Shown here: one piece after another, positions 25,206 to 33,782 of the stretch
How the letters are laid out: every line of letters begins with the position of its first letter
How positions within the stretch are numbered: the stretch's first letter is position 1
Notes under the pieces: model-generated
Told to the model about the DNA's origin: nothing
Database searches by the model: none
The model's input: the letters and a program-made list of their open reading frames with translations, nothing else
Program-made: the position numbers and the translations under genes
DNA from: DASUPK01 sp046732465
GTDB lineage: Bacteria; Actinomycetota; Thermoleophilia; Solirubrobacterales; 70-9
Assembly (NCBI GenBank): GCA_046732465.1
Contig: JBKPND010000044.1
Span: 1 to 64,000, forward strand
Length of the DNA stretch: 64,000 bases
Reading direction: 5' to 3'

Positions 25206-25621
25206 GCAAGCAAAGCCGAACGGTCGCCCTGATCTCCGCTCTGACGGTGGCCCTGCTGCTCTCCGGCACCGCCGCGGCGATCGTCGTCACGCAGCACCTC
25301 CGTGACCAGGGCCCGGTCGCCAGCTCGATCTACTGGAAGACCCGTCCGGGTCCGCGCTACAGGGTCTGCTTCCTCCTCTCGCGCGACGACAGGGTCCGGG
25401 TGTCGGTGGTCGACTTCGACGACCGGCAGATCCGCGTCCTCGCCGACGGCGAGCTGGAGGGCGGCGACGATCCACACTGCTTCGCCTGGGATGGGAGGAC
25501 CTCGTCCGGCCAGCCGGCGCCTCCGGGCCCGTACCACCTCCAGCTCTCCTTGGAGCGCGCCGACCGGACGGCGGTCTCCGGCGAGCACGTGACGATCCGC
25601 GGCGTGGGGGCGCAACCGTGA
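25202..25621 (+). CDS. exported FlgD-Ig-like domain protein, CTG start proposed
   Basis: A 139-residue protein. A CTG at 25202 overlaps the previous stop (CTGA) and gives LSKQSRTVALISALTVALLL, a normal positive-then-hydrophobic signal or anchor. The first GTG (25247) would leave only a bare hydrophobic start. The remainder (about residues 40-135) has the FlgD Ig-like pattern: VSVVDFDDRQIRVL, HCFAWDGRTSSGQPAPPGPYHLQL. Such modules sit on exported proteins. Coupled on both sides (it also overlaps the polymerase gene as GTGA), it belongs to the polysaccharide operon, but its role there is unknown. Confidence 0.7.
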   Translation: MSKQSRTVALISALTVALLLSGTAAAIVVTQHLRDQGPVASSIYWKTRPGPRYRVCFLLSRDDRVRVSVVDFDDRQIRVLADGELEGGDDPHCFAWDGRTSSGQPAPPGPYHLQLSLERADRTAVSGEHVTIRGVGAQP

Positions 25622-27171
25622 GCGAGGCGCTCGAGGTCGCCGGCTGCCTCGTGGCAGCCGGGGCGCTCTCGGTCTCCTTCCTCGCATCGGATGCCCGCCT
25701 GAGGGCGGCGGGGATCGTGCTGGCGGGGGTCCTCGCCCTCGCCTTGATCACCGGCCAGGGCTGGGACGACATCCGGAACCTGCGGGACCACCAGATCGCG
25801 TTCGCAGGGGTGATCGTCGCGGGCATCGTCGTCCTCGCCGCGGGCGCGGCGGCGATGCTGCGCTGGCCCATCCTGCTGCCGCTGCTGCTGATCGCGGCGC
25901 TCCCGTTCCGGGTTCGCCTGCACGTGGCCGGGGGCGAGGCGGTGAACCTCCTGGTGCCGCTCTATGTGGTGATCGGCGCCGGGTTGCTGGCGACCGTCGT
26001 GGCGACCCTTCGCGGCCAGACGAAGCTCCGCAGGCTGCCCAAGCCGCTCGTGCTGGCGCTGGTGGCGGTCATCTGCCTGTACGCGCTGCAGGTCATCTAC
26101 TCGCCCGACGTCGCCTTCGCGTCTCGCAACGTCGGCTTCTTCCTGGTCCCCTTCGCGATCCTGTTCTCCCTGCTCGCGGAGGCGACCTGGGACCGCCGCC
26201 TGCTCAAGCTCGCCCTGGTGGTTCTGGTCGCGGAGGGGCTGATCTTCGCCCTGATCGGGATCGGGCAGTTCACCCAGGAGCACATCTGGTGGAACGACAA
26301 GCTCGAGGCCTCGAACGACTTCCACTTCTACTTCCGGGTCAACTCGGTCTTCTGGGACCCGAACATCTACGGCCGCTACCTCGTCCTCACGATCCTGCTC
26401 GCCACGACGACCCTGCTCTGGGCGGCCGACCGGGCCCTCGCCTTCGCCCTCGCCGGGGCCGTGGCGATCGCCTTCGCCGGCCTTCTCTTCGCCTTCTCGC
26501 AGACGAGCTTCATCGCTCTCTTCGCCGGGCTGATCGTCCTGGCGGCGCTGCGCTGGAGCTTCCGCTGGACCGCGATCGCCACCCTGGTCCTGGTTGTCGT
26601 CGGCGCGGGTGCACTCGTCGTTCGCAACTCCTCCAGCGACTCGAGCTCGATCAACACCGAGGGGCACGGCACGCTGGTCTCCGGCGGCCTGAAGCTGGCC
26701 GGTCACCGGCCCCTGTACGGCTACGGCTCGGCCTCGTTCTCCAAGGAGTTCGCCCGTGAGGAAAACGTCCCGCCGGGCGACACGACCATCTCCCACAGCG
26801 AGCCGGTCACGGTCGCCGCCGAGCAGGGGGCGATCGGGGTGATCGCGTACCTGGCCCTGCTGGCCGCCGCCCTCTGGGCGATGGTCGACGGGATGCGCGG
26901 GATGGCCCCGGGACTTGGGGCACCGTTCCGGTCCCTCGGGGAAGGCGATCGCGTCGAGCTGACGCCGGCGAGGATCGCGGTCGCGGCCGCCTTCTGCGCG
27001 CTGCTCGTCCACACGATCGGCTACGCGGCGTATCTCATCGACCCGCTCACCTGGGCGCTGCTCGCGGTCGGCGGTGTCCTCGCGGCCGAGGTCGGGGCCG
27101 GCGAGTTGCCGCGGCGGGCCGCCTCGACGGCGGAAGGGGAATCCGCCGTCGCACCTACAGTCGCGTCCTAG
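25618..27171 (+). CDS. O-antigen ligase/polymerase-like membrane protein (Wzy family)
   Basis: A 517-residue protein with about eleven to twelve membrane helices. A large outer loop (about residues 335-410) contains GHRPLYGYGSASFSKEF and HSEPVTVAAEQGAIGVIAYL, which matches the Wzy_C/O-antigen ligase consensus. It probably polymerises the undecaprenyl-linked repeat unit outside the membrane; ligase activity cannot be excluded. The GTG start overlaps the gene before (GTGA), and 4 nt separate it from the flippase. Confidence 0.85.
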   Translation: MSEALEVAGCLVAAGALSVSFLASDARLRAAGIVLAGVLALALITGQGWDDIRNLRDHQIAFAGVIVAGIVVLAAGAAAMLRWPILLPLLLIAALPFRVRLHVAGGEAVNLLVPLYVVIGAGLLATVVATLRGQTKLRRLPKPLVLALVAVICLYALQVIYSPDVAFASRNVGFFLVPFAILFSLLAEATWDRRLLKLALVVLVAEGLIFALIGIGQFTQEHIWWNDKLEASNDFHFYFRVNSVFWDPNIYGRYLVLTILLATTTLLWAADRALAFALAGAVAIAFAGLLFAFSQTSFIALFAGLIVLAALRWSFRWTAIATLVLVVVGAGALVVRNSSSDSSSINTEGHGTLVSGGLKLAGHRPLYGYGSASFSKEFAREENVPPGDTTISHSEPVTVAAEQGAIGVIAYLALLAAALWAMVDGMRGMAPGLGAPFRSLGEGDRVELTPARIAVAAAFCALLVHTIGYAAYLIDPLTWALLAVGGVLAAEVGAGELPRRAASTAEGESAVAPTVAS

Positions 27172-27175
27172 TCCG

Positions 27176-28762
27176 ATGACCGGATACCTCCGCCGCCTGG
27201 CGACGACGGGTGCCGCGTACACGGCTTCGAGCGTCATCTCGAAGCTGATCGCGGTCGCCCTGCTGCCGCTCTACACGCGGTACCTGACGACGGCGGACTA
27301 CGGGGCGGCCGAGGTCCTGATCACCGGGGTGATCGCGGCCAGCATCGTGATCCGCCTGGGGATCATCGAGGCCCTCCTGCGCTTCTACTACCAGGCCGGG
27401 GAGGACCCAAGCCAGGTCGTGAAGACCGCCTTCGCCTCGCTGCTCTGGACCACCACGATCGGGATGGCGGTGGCGATGCCGCTTGCGGAGCCGCTCTCCC
27501 GCCTGTTGCTCGACCACTCGGACCCGGGCCTGATGCGGATCGCGATCTTCGGCCTCTGGGTCTTCACGATGTTCGAGTTCCTGACGGCGCTCTTCCGGAT
27601 CGACGAGCGCGCGAAGGCGTACTTCGGTTTCACGGTCGCCAATGTGCTGGTCACGATCCCGGTCACCGTCTGGCTCGTGGTCGGGGAGGACAAGGGAGCG
27701 AGCGGCCTGCTCTGGGGGCAGTACGGGACCGGCGCGGTGTTCCTCGCCGGCTTGGTGATCGCCCAGCGGCACCGCCTTGCACTGATTCCCGACTGGGGAC
27801 TGTGGCGCCGCATGTTGCGCTGGGGGCTGCCGACGATGCCGGCCGAGCTCTCGCTCTACTCGCTCAACTTCATCGACCGCGTGCTGATCGTGCGCCTGGT
27901 CGGGCTCGGCGACGCCGGCCTCTACAGCCTCTCGGTCAAGTTCGCCCAGGCGGTCAACGTGCTGGTCAAAGGGTTCCAGCTCGCCTGGCCGCCGCTCGCC
28001 TACTCGATCCAGGACGACGACGAGGCCCGGCGGGCCTACGCGGTGATCGTCACCTGGTTCGTCTCGGTGACCACCTTCGTCGTCGCGGGGCTGTGGCTGC
28101 TCTCCCGCTGGATCGTCCGGGCGCTGGCGGCGCCTGAGTTCTTCGACTCCTACAAGACGATCGGCCTGGTCTCGACCGGTGTGATGCTGTACGCCCTCTA
28201 CCTCGTCCTGGTGATCGTCCTCGGCCGGACCGGGCGCACGGAGTTCAGCTTCCCGGCGACCGCGGCGGGGACCGTCGTGAACATCGTCCTGAATCTGGTG
28301 CTGCTGCCCACGATGGGAATCGTCGGCGCGGGCGTCTCGCTGGTCGCCTCGTACGCGGTCGTGCTGGTGCTGATGTACGTCTTCACCCAGCGGCTCTTCT
28401 CCGTCCCCTACGAGTGGCTCCGCCTCGGCCAGGCGGTCGGCCTTGCCGTGGTGCTGGTACTCGCCGGGGAGCTGCTGCTGCCAACCTCGGGGGTCGGGGG
28501 GCTCGTGGGCCGCACCGCGCTCTGGCTCGCCTATCCGCTGCTGCTCTGGGTCACGGGGTTCCTCAACGAGGAGGAGCGCCGCGCCGCGGGCCGGTTGCTG
28601 AGCCCGGCGACGATCGGCACCGCATTACGAAGCCTGCGCGAAGCGCCGCCGCCCGAACCCCGTGAGGAGGAGCCGGAGGAAGAGGAGGAGCGGAGGCGAC
28701 GCGTTCGCCTCGACCGGGAGACACTCGAGGCCGAGCAGCGCGACGAGGACGCGATCAGATAG
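27176..28762 (+). CDS. polysaccharide flippase (Wzx/MATE-like)
   Basis: A 528-residue polysaccharide-export protein with about fourteen helices. It begins MTGYLRRLATTGAAYTASSV and carries the family-typical PLYTRYLTTADYGAAEVL. The hydrophobic part ends near residue 475; a 50-residue Glu/Arg-rich cytoplasmic tail follows. It is expected to move lipid-linked oligosaccharide across the membrane for the polymerase encoded upstream. The open frame begins at 27074, inside the polymerase gene, but the ATG at 27176 is where family similarity begins. Confidence 0.88.
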   Translation: MTGYLRRLATTGAAYTASSVISKLIAVALLPLYTRYLTTADYGAAEVLITGVIAASIVIRLGIIEALLRFYYQAGEDPSQVVKTAFASLLWTTTIGMAVAMPLAEPLSRLLLDHSDPGLMRIAIFGLWVFTMFEFLTALFRIDERAKAYFGFTVANVLVTIPVTVWLVVGEDKGASGLLWGQYGTGAVFLAGLVIAQRHRLALIPDWGLWRRMLRWGLPTMPAELSLYSLNFIDRVLIVRLVGLGDAGLYSLSVKFAQAVNVLVKGFQLAWPPLAYSIQDDDEARRAYAVIVTWFVSVTTFVVAGLWLLSRWIVRALAAPEFFDSYKTIGLVSTGVMLYALYLVLVIVLGRTGRTEFSFPATAAGTVVNIVLNLVLLPTMGIVGAGVSLVASYAVVLVLMYVFTQRLFSVPYEWLRLGQAVGLAVVLVLAGELLLPTSGVGGLVGRTALWLAYPLLLWVTGFLNEEERRAAGRLLSPATIGTALRSLREAPPPEPREEEPEEEEERRRRVRLDRETLEAEQRDEDAIR

Positions 28763-28807
28763 CGCCTTGGCGTGGGACCCCTGCTGACCGGCATGCGCTG
28801 GTAGCCG

Positions 28808-29830
28808 CTAACGCCGTGCGGCGCGGCTCAGCACCTCCGCCATCCGCGCGGCCTGCAGCTTGACGTCGTGCTGGGCTGCCGCCTGGCGGGCGGACTTGTT
28901 GGGGGTGGGCTTGGTCGACGCCAGCTCCATCGCGGAAGGCAGGGCCGCGGGATCCTGCGGATCCACCAAGACACCCGCTTCGGGGGTCACGAACTCGGGC
29001 GGCCCGCCGTTGCTGGTGGCGAGCACGGTTCGTTCCATCGCCATTGCCTCCAGCGTCGCCTGGCCGAAGGGCTCGATCAGCGAGGGCTGGCAGAGGACGT
29101 CGCAAGCGGCGACCCAGCGCGGCACCTCCGACTGCGGTACGCGGCCCGTCAGCGTCACGTTCGCCCGCCCCTCCAGCGCCGAGCGGAGCGGGCCGTCTCC
29201 GACGAAGGCGAGGCGGCCGCGGCCCAGCGAAGCGAAGGCGTCCGCGAGCCGGACGACGTTCTTGCGTTCGATGAGCGAGCCGACGCAGAGGAATGCCGGT
29301 CCCTCGCCGTCCCAGCCCAGCTCGCGCCGCGCCTCATCCGCCGGGCGGGGCGAGAACGCGTCTAGGTCCACGCCCAGGTCGGCGACCGTGGTCTTCGGAC
29401 CTGCGGCGGGGATCTCCTCCGCGAGCCGGTCCGCGAGCCAGCGCGAGTTTGCGATCACCGCGGACGCACGTCGGATCACCCAGCTCGTCGCCCTGGTGAC
29501 CCCGCGGATCCTGCCGAGATTGGCCACGTCCTGGCCGTGCGCCATGACGACGAGAGGCACCGACGCGGTGCGGGCGGCGAGCGCTCCGGCTGCCCCGGCG
29601 GGAAACAGGAAGTGAGCGAAGACGACATCCGGCTTGAACTCCTTGGCGGCCGTGCGCGCCTTCCGAGCGAGGCTCGCGTATTCGGTCGGCGGTCCTCCAC
29701 GCCGGCTGATCGCCGCGACCTCGACGTCGTGGCCGAGCGCCCCGAGCTCCCGCGTCAGCGGCACCAGGAAGCTGCCCAGGTCCGGGTGCTCCTCACTGGG
29801 CCACATCTGGGTGACTTCGAGAATCCTCAC
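28808..29830 (-). CDS. glycosyltransferase family 4
   Basis: A 340-residue GT-B retaining glycosyltransferase. The N-terminal acceptor half includes MWPSEEHPDLGSFLVPLTREL and a MAHGQDVAN loop. The C-terminal donor half has VGSLIERKN, GDGPLRSALEG and the EPFGQATLEAMA motif whose first Glu contacts the nucleotide sugar. It is cytoplasmic and possibly membrane-associated. The GTG start overlaps the stop of the upstream GT2 gene (GTGA). The two leftward genes converge on the flippase gene, with a 45-bp gap holding no recognisable terminator. Confidence 0.9.
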   Translation of the reverse strand: MRILEVTQMWPSEEHPDLGSFLVPLTRELGALGHDVEVAAISRRGGPPTEYASLARKARTAAKEFKPDVVFAHFLFPAGAAGALAARTASVPLVVMAHGQDVANLGRIRGVTRATSWVIRRASAVIANSRWLADRLAEEIPAAGPKTTVADLGVDLDAFSPRPADEARRELGWDGEGPAFLCVGSLIERKNVVRLADAFASLGRGRLAFVGDGPLRSALEGRANVTLTGRVPQSEVPRWVAACDVLCQPSLIEPFGQATLEAMAMERTVLATSNGGPPEFVTPEAGVLVDPQDPAALPSAMELASTKPTPNKSARQAAAQHDVKLQAARMAEVLSRAARR

Positions 29831-30762
29831 GTCGCTGACCCTACGTTGCGGTTGTAGGCGTCGGCCGCTTCGCGGAGGCCGTCGCCGCGGCCCGGCAGCA
29901 GGGCCTGGCGGGCGTGCAGCCAGTAGCGGCGCGGTGAGTGGCCCGGAAGGACCAGCGCGGCGAGGGCGCGCAGCAGGTAGGGCCAGGCGAGCAGCGGCCG
30001 GAGGAGAACCGCTTGGGCTCGGCCGAGGTGCTTACGCAGATAGCGGTCCCGCCCGCGGTGGTACTCGACGATCCGGCGCTCGGCGCGGGCCGCGTCCTGA
30101 GCCATCTGGTCGTGGTGCAGCGCTCGCGCCGAGGGGACGAAGAGGATCCGCCAGCCCGCGTCCGTGAGCCGCTTGCAGAAGTCGGTCTCGTCGGAGTAGA
30201 CGAAGAAGCCGTGGTCGAAGCCGCCGACCTCGAGCGCCGCCTCTCGCCGGACCAGCATCGCGCTCGACTGCACCCAGCCGACGGGACGGGTCGCGTCGCC
30301 ACCGCTCTCGACGGTCAAACGCCGATGCAGGAAGAGGGCGCCTGCCAGGGCGGTCTCGGCGCTGGGCAGCCGCCAGGCACAGGGAACCGCGCGGCCCTCG
30401 GGGGAGATCAGCTGCGCGCCGGCGACGGCCGCCTCCCGGTCGGCGCGCAGTGCGCCCACGAGGGCGGGAATGGCGCCGGGTTGGAGCTCTGAGTCCTCGT
30501 TGAGCAGCAGGCAGAACTCCCCACGAGCCTCCTGGATCAGGCGGCTGTCGTTGGCCGCCTTGCCCTCCCGGCGATCGAGCGCGATCAGCCTGATCTCGCG
30601 CTCCAGCGCCCTGACCGCGTCCGCGGAGCCGTCGTCGGAGGCGTTGTCGAGCACCAGCACCTCGTGCTCGAGATCGGGCGGGACGGTGCGCTCGATCGCC
30701 TCGAGGCAGGCGACCAGAAACTCCCGGCCGTTGGTGTTGACCACGCAGTAGGAGAGCAGCAC
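29827..30762 (-). CDS. glycosyltransferase family 2
   Basis: A 311-residue GT-A enzyme, inverting type. It has LLSYCVVNTNGREF, VLDNASDDGSAD, the metal-binding LLNEDSELQPG (in place of DXD), and VGGFDHGFFVYSDETDFCKRL, characteristic of rhamnosyltransferase-like GT2 proteins. The frame runs to 30816, but the GTG at 30762 gives a standard GT2 N terminus. It is divergent from the GT4 gene at 30780; only a 16-bp palindrome and one base separate the two start codons. It is coupled to the next leftward gene. Confidence 0.88.
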   Translation of the reverse strand: MLLSYCVVNTNGREFLVACLEAIERTVPPDLEHEVLVLDNASDDGSADAVRALEREIRLIALDRREGKAANDSRLIQEARGEFCLLLNEDSELQPGAIPALVGALRADREAAVAGAQLISPEGRAVPCAWRLPSAETALAGALFLHRRLTVESGGDATRPVGWVQSSAMLVRREAALEVGGFDHGFFVYSDETDFCKRLTDAGWRILFVPSARALHHDQMAQDAARAERRIVEYHRGRDRYLRKHLGRAQAVLLRPLLAWPYLLRALAALVLPGHSPRRYWLHARQALLPGRGDGLREAADAYNRNVGSAT

Positions 30763-30778
30763 GGCGAGAATGCTCGCC
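30763..30778. promoter_or_regulatory. 16-bp palindrome filling the gap between divergent starts
   Basis: GGCGAG-AATG-CTCGCC is a perfect 6-bp inverted repeat with a 4-bp centre. It fills the 17-bp gap between GTG (30762, minus) and ATG (30780, plus). Either strand then offers a GAGAAT/GAGCAT-like -10 element. Confidence 0.5.
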
Positions 30779-30779
30779 C

Positions 30780-31895
30780 ATGCGCGTCCAACTCGTCGAT
30801 CCGGCCGCCTACACACCGCCCTATGACCACGCCCTCGCCGGCGCGCTCGCCCGCGCGGGAGCCGAGGTCGAGCTGGTCACCTCCCACTTCTCCTACGGCC
30901 CGGTGCCGCCAGGGGAGGGCTATGGGGTCAACGAGCTCTTCTACCGGCGCTCCTCGCGGGACGACATCGGTCCGCGGCGGCGGCGGCTGCTACGGGCCGC
31001 GGAGCACCTGCCGGACATGCTCCGCTACCGCCGGGTCGCAGAGTCGGCCGATCTCGTCCACTACATGTGGCTTCCCATCCCGGCCCTGGACCGGCGCCTG
31101 CTCGCCGCCAAGCGCCCGCGGATCTACACGATGCACTGGCGCCTGCCCGAGGCCGGGACCCGGATCGCCCGCACCCTGACCCGCCTCCTGGCGGAGATGG
31201 ATGCGGTGGTGGTCCACTCCGAGCACGGCGTGAGGCGGCTCGAGGACGACTTCGGCGTTCCCCACGAGAAGCTGCGGGTGATCCCGCATGGCGCCTTCGA
31301 CTATCTGACCCGTCAGGAGGACGAGGAGCCGCTTCCCGCCGAGCTGCGCGAGGTCACCGCGCCCGTGATCCTGGCGTTCGGCCTGGTCCGTCCCTACAAG
31401 GGCACCGACGTCCTGCTCGAGGCCTTCAGGCGGCTGGAGGGCGCCGAGCTCTGGGTGGTCGGCATGCCGCGGATGCCGATGGACGAGCTCCGCGAGCTCG
31501 CCGGACGGGCTCCCGGCACGGTGCGCTTCGTCGACCGCTTCATCACCGATCCGCAGATCCCCGCGTTCATGCGCCGTGCGGACGTGGCGGTGCTGCCCTA
31601 CCGGAACATCGAGCAGTCGGGAGTCCTCTACACCGCGCTGGCGTTCGGCCGCCCGCTGGTGCTGAGCGCGGTGGGCGGCTTCCCGGAGATCGCCGAGCAG
31701 GGCGCGGCGCGGCTGGTGCCGCCCGAGGATCCCGACGCCCTCGCGGAGACCCTGCGTGAGCTGCTCGGCGACGCTTCCGCTCGAGACTCCCTCGCGAAAG
31801 CCGCCGCGAAGGCGGCCGCGACGACGTACTCCTGGGAGCGGATCGGGGAGCAGACGATGGCCCTCTATCGCGATCTGCTCGGCCCGCGGGGATGA
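30780..31895 (+). CDS. glycosyltransferase family 4
   Basis: A 371-residue GT-B glycosyltransferase. It starts MRVQLVDPAAYTPPYDHALA. The donor half has ILAFGLVRPYKGTDVLLEAF, followed by DVAVLPYRNIEQSGVLYTALAFG and SAVGGFPEI, the region that in the family holds the catalytic Glu (here E614-type position is replaced by IEQSG). It probably adds one sugar of the repeat unit. It is transcribed rightward with the genes that follow, and diverges from the GT2 gene. Confidence 0.9.
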   Translation: MRVQLVDPAAYTPPYDHALAGALARAGAEVELVTSHFSYGPVPPGEGYGVNELFYRRSSRDDIGPRRRRLLRAAEHLPDMLRYRRVAESADLVHYMWLPIPALDRRLLAAKRPRIYTMHWRLPEAGTRIARTLTRLLAEMDAVVVHSEHGVRRLEDDFGVPHEKLRVIPHGAFDYLTRQEDEEPLPAELREVTAPVILAFGLVRPYKGTDVLLEAFRRLEGAELWVVGMPRMPMDELRELAGRAPGTVRFVDRFITDPQIPAFMRRADVAVLPYRNIEQSGVLYTALAFGRPLVLSAVGGFPEIAEQGAARLVPPEDPDALAETLRELLGDASARDSLAKAAAKAAATTYSWERIGEQTMALYRDLLGPRG

Positions 31896-31907
31896 CCGCG
31901 GTCAGCC

Positions 31908-31913
31908 GATAAT
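31908..31913 (+). promoter_or_regulatory. -10 hexamer GATAAT for the GT2 gene
   Basis: GATAAT matches TATAAT at five of six positions and is 8 nt before the ATG at 31922. The gap has no Shine-Dalgarno, so a leaderless message is likely. Confidence 0.5.
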
Positions 31914-31921
31914 CCCCCGCT

Positions 31922-33052
31922 ATGGCACTCGAAATCGTCTTCTGGGTGGCCGTGGGCCTGATCGTCTACGCGCACCTGGGCTATCCGCTCCTGCTCCGCG
32001 CGCTGGTCGCCGTGGTCGGCGAGCGTGGTCAGGGACCGGGCCGCAGCGGGGAGCTTCCACGAGTCACCCTGATCATTCCCGCCCATGACGAGGAGGTGGT
32101 GATCGAGCGCAAAATCGTCAATGCGCGGGCCCTCGACTATCCGGCCGAGCTGCTCGAGGTGATCGTCGCCTCCGACGGCTCGTCGGATCGCACGACGGAC
32201 CTCGCGCGCTCGGCCGGCGCCGATCAGGTCCTCGAGCTTCCCCGCGGGGGCAAAGTGGCCGCCCTCAACGCCGCGGTCCGGGCTGCGACGGGCGAGGTCC
32301 TCGCCTTCTCCGACGCCAACAGCTACTGGCGGCCGGACGCGCTGCGCCGCCTCGTGGATCGCTTCGGCGACGAGCGGGTTGGCTACGCCTGCGGCCAGGT
32401 GCGGTTCGAGGGCGGCGAGGGCGGCAACCAGGAGGGGCTCTACTGGCGTTACGAGATGGCGGTCCGCTCGATGGAGACCCGACTCGCCGGGATCACCGCC
32501 GGGAACGGCGGCATCTACGCGGTCCGGCGGGAGGCCTACATCGAACTCGACCCGAGCCGCGGCCAGGACATCGGCTTTCCCTTCGAGCTCACCAAGCGGG
32601 GCTGGCGCGCCGTCTACGAGCCGGAGGCGGTCGTCGAGGAGAAGATGGCGCCGACCGTCGAAGGCGAGTTCAAGCGCAAGCGGCGCATGATGTGGGGGCT
32701 CTGGGACGTGATGCTGCGGTGGGGGATGCTCAGCCCGCGTGGCTACGGACCCGCCTACGCGCTCGAGATCTACTCGCACCGCCTGCTCCGCTACCTGACC
32801 CCTTGGCTGCACCTGATCGCGCTCGCGGTGAACATCCCGCTGCTCTCCCACGGCTGGGTCTACATCGTCACGATGGCGCTGCAGCTCGCCCTGCTCGCGG
32901 GTGCTGCCCTCGGGCGGTTCATCCCCGTCCTCCCGCTCCGAATCGCCTACTACTACGTGACCGTGACCGCGTCCATCGCAGTCGGCCTCTGGGATCGGCT
33001 CCGCGCCGGCGCCGTCCCCATCGGCTGGGAGAAGGTGGAGGGCACGCGATGA
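31922..33052 (+). CDS. membrane glycosyltransferase family 2
   Basis: A 376-residue processive-type GT2. One N-terminal membrane helix (about residues 5-25) precedes the GT-A domain with LIIPAHDEEVVIERK, VIVASDGSSDRT, the AFSDANSYW metal/donor site, GNGGIYAVRREAY, and a KRRMMWGLWD segment in the place of the QxxRW motif. Two to three membrane helices close the protein (about 285-365). It resembles hyaluronan/cellulose-synthase-like or ICA-type enzymes, but product and processivity cannot be decided. The stop overlaps the sugar-transferase start (ATGA). Confidence 0.88.
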   Translation: MALEIVFWVAVGLIVYAHLGYPLLLRALVAVVGERGQGPGRSGELPRVTLIIPAHDEEVVIERKIVNARALDYPAELLEVIVASDGSSDRTTDLARSAGADQVLELPRGGKVAALNAAVRAATGEVLAFSDANSYWRPDALRRLVDRFGDERVGYACGQVRFEGGEGGNQEGLYWRYEMAVRSMETRLAGITAGNGGIYAVRREAYIELDPSRGQDIGFPFELTKRGWRAVYEPEAVVEEKMAPTVEGEFKRKRRMMWGLWDVMLRWGMLSPRGYGPAYALEIYSHRLLRYLTPWLHLIALAVNIPLLSHGWVYIVTMALQLALLAGAALGRFIPVLPLRIAYYYVTVTASIAVGLWDRLRAGAVPIGWEKVEGTR

Positions 33053-33777
33053 GCGAGAGGGACGGCAACGTGCCGACCGCGGCGCAGCAGCGCCTGAATG
33101 TGCCGGAGCCGCCGGTCCGCCCCAAGAAGGGCCTGCCGAGGGCAGCCGACCTGGCGATCGCCGCAGTCGGGCTCGTGCTCGTCTCGCCCCTGCTCCTGGC
33201 GGCGGCCATCGCGATCAAGCTCGAGTCGCGGGGCCCGGTCCTCTACCGGCAGCGGCGGGTCGGCCGGGACGGCCTGATCTTCGATCTCTTCAAGCTCCGC
33301 ACCATGGGGCAGGGGGCGGATCCTGTCGGCGTGGGCACGGCGGTGACGGCCGACGACCCGCGGGTGACCCGCGTGGGGCAGTTCCTCCGCCGCTACTCGC
33401 TGGACGAGCTGCCCAACCTGATCAACGTCCTGCGGGGCGAGATGCGGATTGTCGGGCCGCGCGCCACCCTTCCCGCCCAGGTCGAGCTCTACACGCCGCG
33501 CCAGCTCCGCCGCCTCGATCTCCGCCCTGGCGTCACCGGCTGGGCCCAGATCCACGGAAGGGCCGGGATCCCGTGGGAGGAGCGGATCGAGCTCGACGTC
33601 TGGTACGTCGAGCACCGCTCGCTCTGGCTCGACCTGAAGATCCTCGCCAAGACGCCCGCGGCGCTGCTCGGCGGCGCCGGCAACGTGTCTCCCGACGCGT
33701 ACGCCGGCTCCTCCCCGGACTCCCCGCTGCGGCAGGCCGCCGAGCGGGAGCGCGCCGGACAGGCTTCCGACAAGTAG
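33049..33777 (+). CDS. PglC-like initiating sugar transferase
   Basis: A 242-residue monotopic phosphoglycosyl transferase, which puts the first sugar-phosphate on undecaprenyl phosphate. It is the minimal form: one re-entrant hydrophobic helix (LAIAAVGLVLVSPLLLAAAI), then LYRQRRVGRDG, FKLRTM, RRYSLDELPNLINVLRGEM with the catalytic Asp-Glu pair, MRIVGPRA and LRPGVTGWAQIHGR. The multi-helix N terminus of WcaJ/WbaP types is missing. Together with the WbpM-like dehydratase it suggests a diacetamido- or deoxy-HexNAc reducing-end sugar, as in Campylobacter PglF-PglC; this is inference. Confidence 0.92.
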   Translation: MSERDGNVPTAAQQRLNVPEPPVRPKKGLPRAADLAIAAVGLVLVSPLLLAAAIAIKLESRGPVLYRQRRVGRDGLIFDLFKLRTMGQGADPVGVGTAVTADDPRVTRVGQFLRRYSLDELPNLINVLRGEMRIVGPRATLPAQVELYTPRQLRRLDLRPGVTGWAQIHGRAGIPWEERIELDVWYVEHRSLWLDLKILAKTPAALLGGAGNVSPDAYAGSSPDSPLRQAAERERAGQASDK

Positions 33778-33782
33778 GCCAC

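Noticed and set aside
25357..27237. 626-codon antisense frame opposite the polymerase gene
   Set aside because: Arg/Glu/Asp/Gln-rich shadow without motifs; the + strand shows a clear Wzy-like membrane protein.
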